Below, piece by piece: positions 20,854 to 31,691 of a DNA stretch of 64,000 nt; within the stretch, counting starts at the first letter, position 1; every line of letters begins with the position of its first letter. Source of the stretch: Leucocoprinus leucothites. Lineage: Eukaryota > Basidiomycota > Agaricomycetes > Agaricales > Agaricaceae. Made by a program: the position numbers and the translations under genes. The notes beneath the pieces were generated by a model. The model made no database searches and was not told the origin of the DNA. It worked only from the letters and a program-made list of their open reading frames with translations. The stretch is from assembly GCA_013368445.1 (NCBI GenBank), contig JAACJO010000009.1, positions 1,426,001 to 1,490,000 of the forward strand, given 5' to 3'.

Positions 20854-23800
20854 ATGGCATCTCCTCAATCGAGACCAGATACTGCAAATGCAGCCAGTAA
20901 TGCACCCATTGAATCTGATATATACGCATTTCTGCACCAACTGGTCTCGAGGATCGACACTGAAAGCCACAGGGGAGACGTGGTCGATAAGGCACAAAAC
21001 CTTGATCCTGAGGAAACCCAGCTCTTGATAGACTGTCTGAGCATGGTATTACTATGTTTTCATCTTTCAGTAACCGTCTTAAACGCTCTTGAAGGCTCTC
21101 GACAAAGATGTTGTCCCCTTGAAGAACCGCGCTCATGTCTGGTCTGCGCTTATCAAAGTCGCGTCTTGCACCAAGCTCATCGCACGCAACCACACCTTGA
21201 AACCCGAACTCATCACCCTCGAAAGTGAGACGTCTCCTGGTGTCTATAAGATATCAGGAACTCCTCCAAGGCAAGTCAGGTTACGGAGGCAAAGTAAGAA
21301 TAATGCTACTGGGGTAAGCTGTTGACTCGAAGGTAAAATATAGTGCACTGAAATTATGCAGCTTCACAGCGAGAAGCTCATCAGTTGGGTCCACTTATTG
21401 CATCCGAACATACACCCGCTGTATGCTGTTTTCTTTGGGGACGATGAACACCCTTGTCTTGTATCTCCATCCACAACCGACGTTAGCGTTTGCGATTATG
21501 CACGAGGATGTTCAGGTGCATTACGTTTGCCGTTGGTATGTATATCGCCCTAGTCACGCAATTGGAAACTCACTACGATATTGAACGGATCCCTTTAGGC
21601 ATCTGACGTTGTCGCCGGGATGTACTATTTGCACCAAATGGATATTGTTCACGGTGGACTTCATCCAGTATGTTTCCGACACTGGCGTATCTTCGATTCC
21701 TCATTTGCTTCTCGCATAGCGTTGTGTCGTGATGACAGACGACGGGCGAGCTTTGATCACAGACCTTGAATTTACATCCGAGACTCGAGGTTCTGATTCA
21801 TCCTTGGTTCGCTACTCAGCGCCCGAATTACTAGAAGATGACGATGTTCAGTCGACGAAAGCGACTGATATGTGGTCACTTGCTTGCTTGTTCTATGAGG
21901 TATATTTCAGTCCTTCACACTGTACCTTCTAGCTAATAAAACTTCGAGATACTTTCCGGCAACGTCCCTTTTTGTCAAATTGCCAAGGATCTCAGAGTTG
22001 CGGTAACGATAACAAAAGGAAATAAGCCAATCCGACCCGGCAGAGGAGGTTTTGACGGGGACGAAATTGACGACATAATGTGGCAATTGATGCTGAGGTG
22101 CTGGGAGTACGAACCAGAAGACCGCTTGAGTTGTTTAGATGTACGGCAGGTATTCGTGGGCATGAACGTTCAAGACGACAGGACTAGTGCCAAGCCAATC
22201 GTCAGAAATGAGGCTTGCAAAGATCTTAATATTGATCTTGAGCCTGCGAGGATCCGCTTAGCACAATTCCTTGGTTCCGATCACGCATCTCCTCTACGGG
22301 TCCCTGGTCATCTTAGTGACTTGCTATTAAGACTTACCTCTGATTCCAAGAAGATTGGCGCAACCGCAGCAGCATCCAACAAGCTCAGCCCCGACGATAC
22401 TCAGGCATTTGTGGATTTTTTGGACCTAGTGAGTCTTTGCCTATCGGTCCTGCTCTGGCTGACATCCAAAGTCAAGGTCCTTGAAGATTTCCTTCAATTA
22501 ACTGGATCATGGTACAGTGCGATTCTGACGCTACTTTCCAAGATTATGATATCTACTCTCATCATCCCGCGATGCTATAAACTCAATGGTCTACAGTATG
22601 ACCCTACGCCTATTACTGAAGGTCATTTTGGGAAGGCCTATAAGGGACAAGGGCTGTCTGTACGCGTGAACGTTGTGACAAATTCCGTTGTCTCGAAGGT
22701 ATGTCTGGGATGGTTTATGTTGATTAAATTTAACAAACTTCGTAGAACATAATAAAGGGACTGCCGGTTTGGTCTCGCTTATCGCATCCAAACTTCATCC
22801 CATTCTATGGGGTGTTTTATGAGGGAGAAAACGAGTCTCCACGGATTTGCTTAGTCACTCCATTGTGGAAGAACGGAAATCTGCGCCAGTATGCACCTTC
22901 CCTTCCACAAAAGCTGCGGCTACTCCTGGTGTGCTACATTAAACCATAACCTTACATTTGCCTGAAGTTGAAATCGCCTTCTAGATCTCTGACGTCTTGA
23001 AGGGCTTAGCCTATCTACATCACACAAACACTGTATATGGGGTCTACGTTTTGCTGCCTGTAAGTCCATCTATTTTCGCTCAAGTGCAACTTGTATAGTG
23101 TTTCGTAGGAAAGGGTTCTAATTTCAGACGAAGGCCGAGCAATGCTTGCTATTTATGGACCAATGCACATCGAAACCGGACCAGCTACTTTAACAAGTGA
23201 ACTCCGTTACAGTTCGGCTCGGGTCGCCTTTACCACAGAGTCGGATATATGGTCATTCGGCTGTCTCTGCTACGAGGTACGATTTTAGGTCCTTTCGCAA
23301 CTCTGATCTCCTGAACAAGCTCCTAACAGGTTCTCTCGCGTAAACCTCCCTACCATCAGTATGTCGAAGACGCCGAGATACGGTCTGCCGTGTCTCGAGG
23401 AGAGCTTCCTAAGCGACCCAATTCTGCAGACGGTGACATTGACGAGATTGACGATCGTGACTGGGGCCTGATCAAGAGGTGCCTTGAACCTATAGCCTGG
23501 CATCGACCCTCGGCCTCAGCGCTCCACAGCCTATTTGCATTCACGGAGGGAGAAGATAGTCGCCCTGAGACGAAAGATTCAGCCGCTGCTCGTCTAGTGG
23601 TAATGAGATCGCCTCGTCCAAACGTGGATTTTCATCATATGGAAATACTCCTGGAACAGATGCAGGCGAGTAAATAGTTGGCTTATAGCTTGACTGAGAG
23701 TAGTAAACCTTTTTAGATTGAGCTTTTACGGGATCCGCTGTCTAAACTTGTTCAGAATAGCGTCAGAGAAGTAGCGGTAGCAGCAGTCGAGGAGCTCGAA

Positions 23801-25312
23801 CCCGACGATACACGCACTCTAGTAAATTTTCTGGATTTGGTGTGTCCTTATTCTAAGCTCCATCATTAATATTCTTTTAACATACTGCGAGCGAAGGCAC
23901 TCAAAGATTATCTTTCTATTTCAGAGGAACGAAATCGTGTACTGGCCTTACTCTCGAGGATCACATCGTCGACGCGCATTTTCCCTCAACTCTACGAACT
24001 CAAATACATAAAATACAATTCCATACCCATCGCAGAAGGAGGTTTTGGGTCGGTCCATCAAGCTTCTGACCCCAGCATGTGCGTTAAAGTGATGGCACGA
24101 GTCGACCCCAAGTCATTGACAGTATGTTTCCGGGATAGAACCTGTTCCGCGCGAAGACTGCTAATGAACTTGTACAGGAGTGGATTAAGGAGCTAATTAT
24201 CTGGGCGCATACATCACATCCGAATGTCTTACCATTTTACGGAGTGTTCCTTGAAGGCGATAACGGTTCTCCGACTCAGCGCATCTCTCTCGTGTCGCCG
24301 TATATGAAGAACAAAAACTTGCAGGATTATGCACCCCGTCTCCCCCAGAAATCCCGGTTTCCCTTGGTAATAATAAAACTCACTTTAGTTGTGCGCAGCA
24401 ATGATGTAATTTTCCCTCAGATATCAGACGTCGCCTTTGGACTACAATACATACACGGATTGGGCATTGTACATGGAGACCTGAAAGGGGTATGTAAACT
24501 CATCTCACATTGCAACCGTCGAGAATTAAATCAAGCGACTTGTAGCAAAATGTCCTGATCTCGAATGAGGGCCGGGGACTGATCACTGACTTCGGGGCGT
24601 CCCACGTGGTAACATCCACTTTTGCTACTACTGGCTCGTCAGTTTTCAGTACTCTCCGCTTTGCTGCACCGGAAGTAATACTTAGTGGACCTCGCTGGCA
24701 GCCTACAAAGGAGTGTGATATTTGGTCGTTTGGTTGTCTATGCTTGGAGGTATGAAGTCTCCCCCTCCACCCATTCCAACCTGGCAAACAACTGCTCAAA
24801 GGTACTCTCACGAAAGGTCCCTTATCATGAGTATAAGCTCAGTATTCAGGTGCAAGCTGCTTTGGCTCGAAAAGATCCTCCAAAACGGCCTGGTTCATTG
24901 GACATTGGGAGGGGTGAGGAATTGAATGACGACAATTGGGACGAGGATGATGAAGAGGACTGGGACGAAATCGATGATCGATCCTGGAACTTGATCTCAA
25001 AATGCTGCGCCCCAGAGCCCGAGGTTCGACTCGGCGTTCCAGGTATTCAAGAATTGCTTGTAGATATGAAAATATGGGACGAACGTCCAACAGCGAAACC
25101 CGTGCTTGGTGCCGAAATCTACAAGCTAAGGTCAAACCCTTCAGTCGACTTGGATCGTGTGAGTGAGATCCTGGATAGAGTTCAGGCAAGTCTCTTTTTT
25201 ACTCCCATAGCCCATAGACCGAGTCTTATGTACTATATATTAGGGAGCGGTGACTCAAATTGTTGAGCCAGCCTCTGGCGATGATTTCGCTTCTCTTTTT
25301 AATTCGCTTTAG
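20854..25312 (+). CDS. Triple kinase-domain protein of the fungal tyrosine-kinase-like group (right copy)
   Basis: ATG 20,854 to TAG 25,310-25,312, with 17 short introns; all junctions I checked keep the frame, giving about 1,190 residues. A helical segment precedes each kinase fold (DPEETQLLIDCLSM, SPDDTQAFVDFLDL, EPDDTRTLVNFLDL). Domain 1 (about 21,190-22,180) lacks the catalytic Asp (HGGLHP), the Asn (RCVV) and DFG (DLEF). Domain 2 (about 22,590-23,560) is also degenerate (VYGVYVLLP, AIYG). Domain 3 (about 24,000-25,110) has IAEGGFGSVHQAS, VKVM, HGDLKGQNVLI, DFG (24,588-24,596), APE and WSFGCLCLE, so it is probably active, with Gly replacing Arg in HRD as usual in this fungal group. The last intron begins GC (CAG-GCAAGT), whereas the left copy has GT there. 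The neighbour 0.5 kb downstream is a lectin gene in the same direction. No membrane segment. Likely cytosolic signalling; partners unknown. Confidence 0.88.
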
Positions 25313-25506
25313 CAAACCTTGAAAGTGAACGTATTTTTTTCGATCGTCCCGGTAGCCGAATCATGCTGAAATCATTGAACCCGTCGTTGCTTTTACATGG
25401 ACTAGAGATAGATTTTCCCTTCGACGAACTGACGTTCAGAAGGTTCATTCCATGTCAGCCGCTATGCTAAGACTCCTCTAGTTCGCGATATAGAAAATCT
25501 AAAGGA

Positions 25507-25623
25507 ATGCTTGAGGAACGGATTAAGGCAGAATTGGCTAGAAGATGCCGAGATACACGTCCGATGTTCTATCCAGTGTCCATAATTGACGCCGCCATAG
25601 AGCATATACGTGAGCGGCATTGA
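25507..25623 (+). other. Conserved short open frame downstream of right kinase gene
   Basis: A frame with MLEERIKAELARRCRD, RPMFYPVSIIDAAIE and HIRERH ends at TGA 25,621-25,623 and is conserved with the left arm (9,142-9,280). It may be a further kinase exon or a remnant of another gene. Function not recognised. Confidence 0.4.
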
Positions 25624-25837
25624 CTAGCTCGCTCGACTTGTGGTTCGTTTGCCGCAACGAATTTAGTTTTTGCATTCGGAATGGTTCTAGCTAATAGCCA
25701 GATCTAAGTGGCGCATGTTTCTTCGATTGTCTGAATGCTTGGCGTCAGACTTAGACTGCACGACCCCATGGTATAAGAAGTCCCTCAGACCTCGTAAAGC
25801 TGAAGCTCACCCAGAGATCCCCACTTGCAGAGTCTAT

Positions 25838-26445
25838 ATGTTCGCTAAATCTCTTACAATTCTTGCTGTCATCTCAGCCACGCTGGCAGCCCAGCCAGAC
25901 GGCGACTTTTTCATTCGTAGCGTTGCTCACAACAAGGTTTTAGATGTACAAAAGGCAAGCACAAAGGTCGGTCATTATAAGGATGTCGAATGCTCGGTTA
26001 TTTCCTCACCTTATTGGAACAGGCTGGAGCTAGTATTGACCTGTGGCCGAAAAAGACGGCAGCAGCGGGGAACAAGAACCAACTTTAGCATTGGGACGAC
26101 AAAGGGGTGAACCTCATCAACGTGAACTCAGGCCTTGCCCTCCAGGCCACGTACCTGAGTATGTCCTTCTTGATACCAGCTTATAAGCTATATAACAATA
26201 CCAGGTCGTCGTACACTACAGGTGACGATCGAGCGGGTCAATCATGGGTAACCGCCCTTCAGCAAGGTAACCCAGGCACAGCAAACACCACCTCATCATG
26301 GACGTATTCGGACACCGAGACACAGGGGTTGAAGCTCGGCGCTCCAATAGACATGTGTATTGCTGCAAAAGCTGACGGAAAATTCTATTGGGATTATTGC
26401 CGCCAACTGTGGGAGCAAAGATGGGTTCTCGAGAAAGTACAGTAG
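25838..26445 (+). pseudogene. Ricin-B-type lectin-like gene with one in-frame stop (right copy)
   Basis: Three exons (25,838-25,966; 26,023-26,158; 26,222-26,445) joined by GT-AG introns give a 162-codon frame. It starts with a hydrophobic leader (MFAKSLTILAVISATLAAQ), a likely signal peptide, then DFFIRSVAHNKVLDVQ. Next comes a segment NKNQL-stop-HWDDKG, LINVNSGLALQAT, and a C-terminal FYWDYCRQLWEQRWVLE. The second exon contains TAG at 26,086-26,088, exactly where a Trp of a QxW lectin motif is expected, so a single TGG-to-TAG change would explain it. Otherwise the frame and splice sites are clean, unlike the left copy. Ricin-B beta-trefoils bind carbohydrate; secretion is inferred. This is a lectin fold only, with no toxin catalytic chain. 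A sequencing error or readthrough could make it functional. Confidence 0.6.
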
Positions 26446-26637
26446 GGGTCGCTTAACATCGACTAGTTTGGTCGAAGTAACGGAATGTAGATGCAATTAT
26501 TGTCAAACGATAAATCTGATCCAGGCTCTCGGATGAACGCCGAATCATAAAATCCTATCGATTGTCCGGGAAATTGGAATTTAAGTAAATGACCCCAATT
26601 CCAAATCTCCACTTCAACCTTATCTCTGCACTTCTGC

Positions 26638-26734
26638 CTGCCGAGGGTCACCGGTCATGCATCATGGAGCGACCAAACAAATATTTTTGATGGATATTGA
26701 TAATGATATTTGGTTGTGGCAGTGATGCCAAATA
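26638..26734. repeat. Direct repeat, right copy (NOP4 5' region duplicate)
   Basis: TGCCGAGGGTCA...CATGGAGCGACC...AAATATTTTTGATGGATATTG...GGCAGTGATGCCAAAT parallels 20,530-20,612. Here it has no NOP4 frame attached and lies just upstream of the UBX gene, marking the far boundary of the right duplication arm. Confidence 0.85.
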
Positions 26735-26778
26735 AGGTTTATGGGCCACAGTGACTGCTGTATTCTGTACTACCAGCC

Positions 26779-28775
26779 ATGAGCAACCTCAGCGACAGCC
26801 AGCGCAGGGCCCTCGACCAGCTCCGTGAGCTCACAAACGGTGCCAATGATGAAGTGTCTATCGGTGTTCTTGAAAGCGTAGAGTGGGATGTTGAAGTAAG
26901 CTGCCAGAATAATATTCTCTACAGGCTGGATTCTGACTTTTTGAATAAGCGAGCGGCCGAGGCAATATTTGGAGGTGGAGCGAGTACAAGCAATCGTCCT
27001 CCTACACCTCCTCCCCCACCTCAGCAGAAACGACCCATGGAGGTATTCCAGGTCGATGACTCTGCACAGGATAATAACCAGGTGTCCAGCCGGGTGAGCA
27101 GGTAGTCTCAATTGCTCTGAGGATTCATGCTGACTTTTTGAACAGAATTCGGGCGGTAGTTCAGTGTTATATGCCCTCGCACGGCCGCTGTTCTCTATCC
27201 TTGCGTTCCCATTGCACATTCTTTCCAGCGTATTTCGCTTCATTTTCGGCGTCCTCCGCATTCCTGTCCCTCAGTTCCGGTTCTCTACCCTCAACTTTTA
27301 CAGGCCTTTGCGCCCTCGACCTACACATCGTGGTGGACCTGATAAATGGGTGGCTGAATTGGAGGAAGAGCTTGGTGCGGTGTGTATTGGTCGGCTGAAC
27401 GGCCCACGTGGATCCGCGTCTACGAGTGCTGTGGAAGCGGGTCCCTCACGTCTGACAGCCCGTAATACGCAGTCGGATGATCCTGCGGAGGGTAGGAAAT
27501 TGTTGCCGGACTTTAATATCTGCGGTTATGAGGAGTTCTTGCGGACGTGTCAGCGCGAAATGAGGGTTGGGTGTGTTATTCTCATTACGGAAGAGCATGA
27601 TGATACTCCAGAGTTCAAGAGGTATTGAACCTTCTCCTGGCTTCAAGTGCTTCCTGACTGACATTATGTATAGGGCTACTCTGACGAATCCAGACTTTGT
27701 CAGGGCACTCTATAATAACAACATTCTCGTCTGGGGCGGCGACGTACGTGATATTGAAGCATGGAACGGTACGTCATAATATGCCGTATCAATTTCTCTT
27801 GCTCACTTGTCCTCAGCGTCCGAGAAACTTCAAGCAACAACATACCCTTTTATCGCATTCGTGGCTCTCCAACCTCGTCGCGCACCTTTATCTAGTTCTC
27901 GCACCTCCTCGAACTCGCAACAACCTGTCCTAACTGTTCTCTCCCGCCATCAAGGCAAGCCCTACCCGTCTGGCACCGGCCCTACATCCACACAAGCCAT
28001 TCTTGACCACCTCGATCGTCAACTTCTCCCTCGTGTAACACCCTTCCTTGAACGCTTGCGCACTGAACAGCGCGAGCGCGAGCGTGACCGACAGCTTCGC
28101 GAAGAACAAGACCGAGCATTCCAACAGGCTGCCAGACGAGATAAGGAACGTATCGAAGCGAAGATTGCGGCTGAGAGAGCTGAGGCAGAGGCAAGCCGGA
28201 AAGCGGAGGAAGAGGCCAGGTCTGCTGCGTTGAGGAGGGAACAAGAGGCTGCTGAGGCAAAGAGGAAACAAGAGGTGAGGATGAATTGGAGGCGATGGAC
28301 GAGGAAAAATGTTGCTGGACCTTTGGCTGCAGCGGGAGGAAATCTCCGGCTTGCTATTCGGCTAGTGACTGGAACGCGTCTCGTGCAGAGTTTTGCTCCG
28401 ACCACGAGCTTGACGGCTCTTTATGCTTATGTGGATGCGCAACTGATCCCTTCACATTTCGCTCCTGAGGACGATCCTAGCGCTATGCCTGAAGGGACAG
28501 AAGCTGGAGAAAAGGCTATAGAAGCTCAGATTCGTGCCGCCGGTAGTGCTGCAGAGTGGTGGGGATTCCAGCTGGCGACGGCATACCCGAGATCGGAGAT
28601 ACCTTGGAAGCGCGATGTTCAGCTTGGTGATCTTGTAGCTCTCAAAGGAGGAGGACAGATTGTGGTTGAGATGCTGGGAAGTCCGAGAAGTTCTGTTGAG
28701 CGCACTAATGGCGGCACTGGTGGAGGGGACGGTGATGACGATGATGACTATAGGACGGAGTCTGACGAGGAGTAG
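26779..28775 (+). CDS. UBA-UAS-UBX domain protein (Ucp10/FAF2/UBXD8 type)
   Basis: Five exons (introns 26,896-26,949; 27,094-27,145; 27,622-27,673; 27,769-27,816) give 596 residues. The N-terminus resembles a UBA-like three-helix unit (LDQLRELTNGANDEVSIGVL, WDVERAAEAIFGG). A proline-rich linker follows, then a hydrophobic hairpin (VLYALARPLFSILAFPLHIL, FRFIFGVL) that would insert in the ER or lipid droplet membrane. Next is a thioredoxin-like UAS domain (ATLTNPDFVRALYNNNILVW), a long charged coiled coil (about residues 330-420), and a C-terminal UBX domain (RLVQSFAPTTSLTALYAYVD, FQLATAYPRSEIPW, GGGQIVVEML). This order matches FAF2/Ubx2/Ucp10, which recruit Cdc48/p97 during ER-associated degradation. 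The start context CCAGCCATGAG is good. The tail after the UBX domain is acidic. Strong call from domain order. Confidence 0.9.
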
Positions 28776-28894
28776 GTTGAGATAGAGATGATCGTGTATG
28801 TTTGTTACATGTATGTAATATTCATTAATGTTGACGGCGGTGTGTACATGAGTGGTTAGAACGGATACAGAGAGCATGGGTATGAGTACACTGA

Positions 28895-29598
28895 TCATTG
28901 GCTGAGAATAGTGCGCACAAAGGACTCGTAGTTGATATTTCCGTCGCTAGATGCAAGAAATGAGTTGATGGAATGTAGGAAAGATCTTGAATACTCACGC
29001 GCCAATCTGAACACCCTTGAGCAACTCGTCTACCTCCTCATCTGTCATCTTCTCTCCAAGTTGTGTCAACACGTATCTCAGTTCTCCAGCTCCAATGAAT
29101 CCGTTGCCCTCTTTATCGAACACCTGGAATCCACGAATGAACTCCTCTGAACAACGGATCGTGAGTATCAATTCATTCGAGTGGGAGGAACATCGGTACG
29201 CACCAGGTGTTCCCGCAGGTTTGAATCCATCTGGACGGTTCAAAATAGTGAGGAAAGTCTTGTAGTCGACTGACAACAGCAAATGCACGGTTCAGCCAGT
29301 ACGCCACTAACAGAGGAAGATGACGCGTACCATCGCGGGGCGCTGTAGCAACAATCTCAGCGACTTCAGCCTGTGTTGGGTTTTGTCCCAGAGCACGGAG
29401 GAGATCGCCTAGAACTTCACGAGGGACGGCACCAGTACCGCGTTTGTCGAATAGGGCGAAAGCCTCTTTGTATTCTGTCGCTATCTGTTAGTGGGTGAGT
29501 TTTGGCTATGTGTCGGAATCGTACCGGCGTTATCACTCTGCGTAAGTAATGACGAGTAAGTTTTGTGTTGGAGAATAGCAGGAGAGGAGACATACCAT
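28895..29598 (-). CDS. CDC4: Essential myosin light chain, Cdc4-like EF-hand protein
   Basis: Six exons (29,598-29,596; 29,537-29,525; 29,480-29,331; 29,269-29,204; 29,146-28,999; 28,946-28,895) total 432 nt, giving 143 residues. The protein has [82 protein letters not shown] and a C-terminal [13 protein letters not shown]. This matches fission-yeast Cdc4, the essential light chain of type II and V myosins in the cytokinetic ring, rather than calmodulin: [19 protein letters not shown] is typical and EF-loops are mostly degenerate, with loop 3 the most complete. The first coding exon is only the ATG and the second is 13 nt. It converges with the UBX gene, with 119 bp between the two stops. The symbol follows fission yeast; it is unrelated to budding-yeast CDC4. 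Confidence 0.93.
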
Positions 29599-29667
29599 GG
29601 TGGGTGTTGTTGGTAGAGATGGGTTATCTGCCTAATTTGGAATCCTCTCTACTTGCCACGATCAATC

Positions 29668-30635
29668 ATGGACATCTTCGCTACCACCACCACAGACTCA
29701 AACCCTCCTCGGCACGCTATAGAATCAGACTCGGAGGAAGACGAATTCAATCCTCTAAGACATGATAGCCAGCAATTATCAAAGGTGTTGAAAATACAGT
29801 TCCTCGGGGATGGGGTCCAACCGAAAGATATGCTCGTCGTCGCCACGGGTGACCCTGGTGCCTTTTGGGCCAAGGGCGCCAGTTTGGAAGAGCAGATTGG
29901 TGCTGTGAGTGTGAATGGAGTACAGATTGGGATGGTGTTTACGCCAAAGTGGACGACTGCGAATGTTGTGATTTCCGAGGCACTTTCGAGGCTGCCGGTG
30001 TGGGCTATGCATACATATGCAAAGGCGATTATTGATACCCTGAAGCCTACGACGTGCGTTTCTCGTTTGGTTTTTACATTCGGGGTTGCGGCTGACGGAA
30101 AGGTTTAGTTTGGCGCTGCTGGATGAGTATTCTGTACCGGGTTATATCTCGAACAAGCCTATCCCTTTGCCGGATGCACCGATCCGGTACCTCTCAACTG
30201 GCCGCTTCGACCCTGTACGTTGCTGCAAGTTCGTTCAATCTTATCTCTAATGACAAGTTATGTAACACGTAGGGAAGCTACGCTAAACCATTTGCCCCAC
30301 CAAACCTTATCAACACCACCTCTGCATCCTTGCTCTCCATCCTCAGCCTTCATACCAACTCTACGGGCACACTCTTACTTCTTCCCTCTCCAAACATCCC
30401 GAAACCGGCGCCGCGGACAGTTGAACCGAGTAATTTCGCACATTTAACACAAGATGTGACGGAGTGGCCTACGAGGATTATGCTTCTGGCTCATAAGTTG
30501 CTGTTACGTATAATTGGAGGGAGTGAGAGTGCTGATTGGGATTCGTCAAATGTTGGAGGAGGAGGTTCTGGTTTCTCGGCGAAAGGCAATGTCGCAAGGC
30601 GTTCAGAGATTGGTGAAGGCGGGATGTATATATGA
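29668..30635 (+). CDS. Conserved hypothetical protein, possibly proteasome assembly chaperone 1 (PSMG1-like)
   Basis: Three exons (29,668-30,053; 30,109-30,214; 30,273-30,635) with GT-AG introns total 855 nt, giving 284 residues and ending GGMYI before TGA. The N-terminus has an acidic segment (IESDSEEDEFNPLRHD). The core alternates hydrophobic strands and helices: MLVVATGDPGAFWAKGAS, VNGVQIGMVFTPKWTTANVV, VALLDEYSVPGYIS-type segment after splicing, then SGTLLLLPSPNIPKP-like strands and a Gly-rich C-terminal part. The pattern of a strand-rich core with a short conserved segment about DEYSVPGYIS resembles PSMG1-type chaperones, but I recognise it only weakly. It is divergent from CDC4 with 69 bp between start codons, so the two genes probably share a promoter. 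Gene model strong; function uncertain. Confidence 0.7.
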
Positions 30636-31686
30636 CCGTTCTTGTTTTGCTGGAGCAATTTGATCGCACTGGTAGACAACAGGCTCAATAAAATCAATCT
30701 CTTGGTCGACGTTTTCATTATTAAGACTAAAAGTGTCTTAGGGCCTATTTAACAATGTCGGTTGCAAAACCACTGCCTGCCATATTTTGTCCCCATAGTT
30801 TTGAACCCATTCGGTTTAGGGTTTTACCTACTACATCAGGAAAAAGCTCCTGCCTTTTTGGGATGCTTTCGCTGCTTCGACATTTCTGACATTACTTGAC
30901 ATCCACATTCAGAGCTTTCGGTGCTCTAGCATTCTCAAACATCCTTGCCATTGGCATCTGTAGCTTTTGTAGCTTTAAGAGACTTGAAACTTTTAATAAC
31001 CTGCGTTGCCACCCTTTATGTTGTTACAAACACCAAATATATGCGCATTTGTAATGTTCTTTGCCATTAAGTTTACCTTTGGGTTGTTATCAATGACTCA
31101 CAAATGCATATTCATGGCTCTCTCAGCCTCGCTGAGGTTGCTCAAATGTATCTATGTGAAGACTTCTAGGTGATTATTTTGGTCTGAACATGAATTTATC
31201 TAGTGTGCTCAAACATCTGATTCTCTAGGGAACATTGTTGGTAGGACTGAGGTGTTCAATGACAGCAAGCATTAGCCGAGCATTTAGCTATGCCATTTAT
31301 TGTGGCTTTGGGAGCTTTGGCTGTCTTACTCACTTTGGCTGCCTACAAAGGCAGTCATGCATTCAATGCTGCCCAGAATGACAAGAGCTTTTTCCTGATG
31401 TAAGGTGAACACCTGTGTGGCCAGATAACTCGCCCCTTGTCTACTTCTCCAGAAATTTCAGGATTCAGGACTCTGTTGTCCCTCGTCTTGCTCACTGCCA
31501 TATCTACTTCCACTTGTTATATGGGCAACCACCTTCCACAGAGTCAGTATGGTTCTTATCAACATTGAGATCTTCTTGCTTTTTGATGATTTGGTCTCTT
31601 TGGAAACTTGATACTCAAGTGATGGTGGGCTTAATGGTTGGAAAATAATATGTGTCTGGAATAATTGACAAGTTACAATGCATACA
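30636..31686. other. Transition into CpG-poor repeat-derived DNA, no gene
   Basis: From about 30,720 the sequence becomes AT-rich with very few CG dinucleotides, and no frame shows recognisable motifs. It is probably old decayed repeat DNA. Confidence 0.5.
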
Positions 31687-31691
31687 GTGAC

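Noticed and set aside
25838..26445. Ricin-type toxin
   Set aside because: Only a short lectin-like beta-trefoil is present. No ribosome-inactivating catalytic chain lies nearby.
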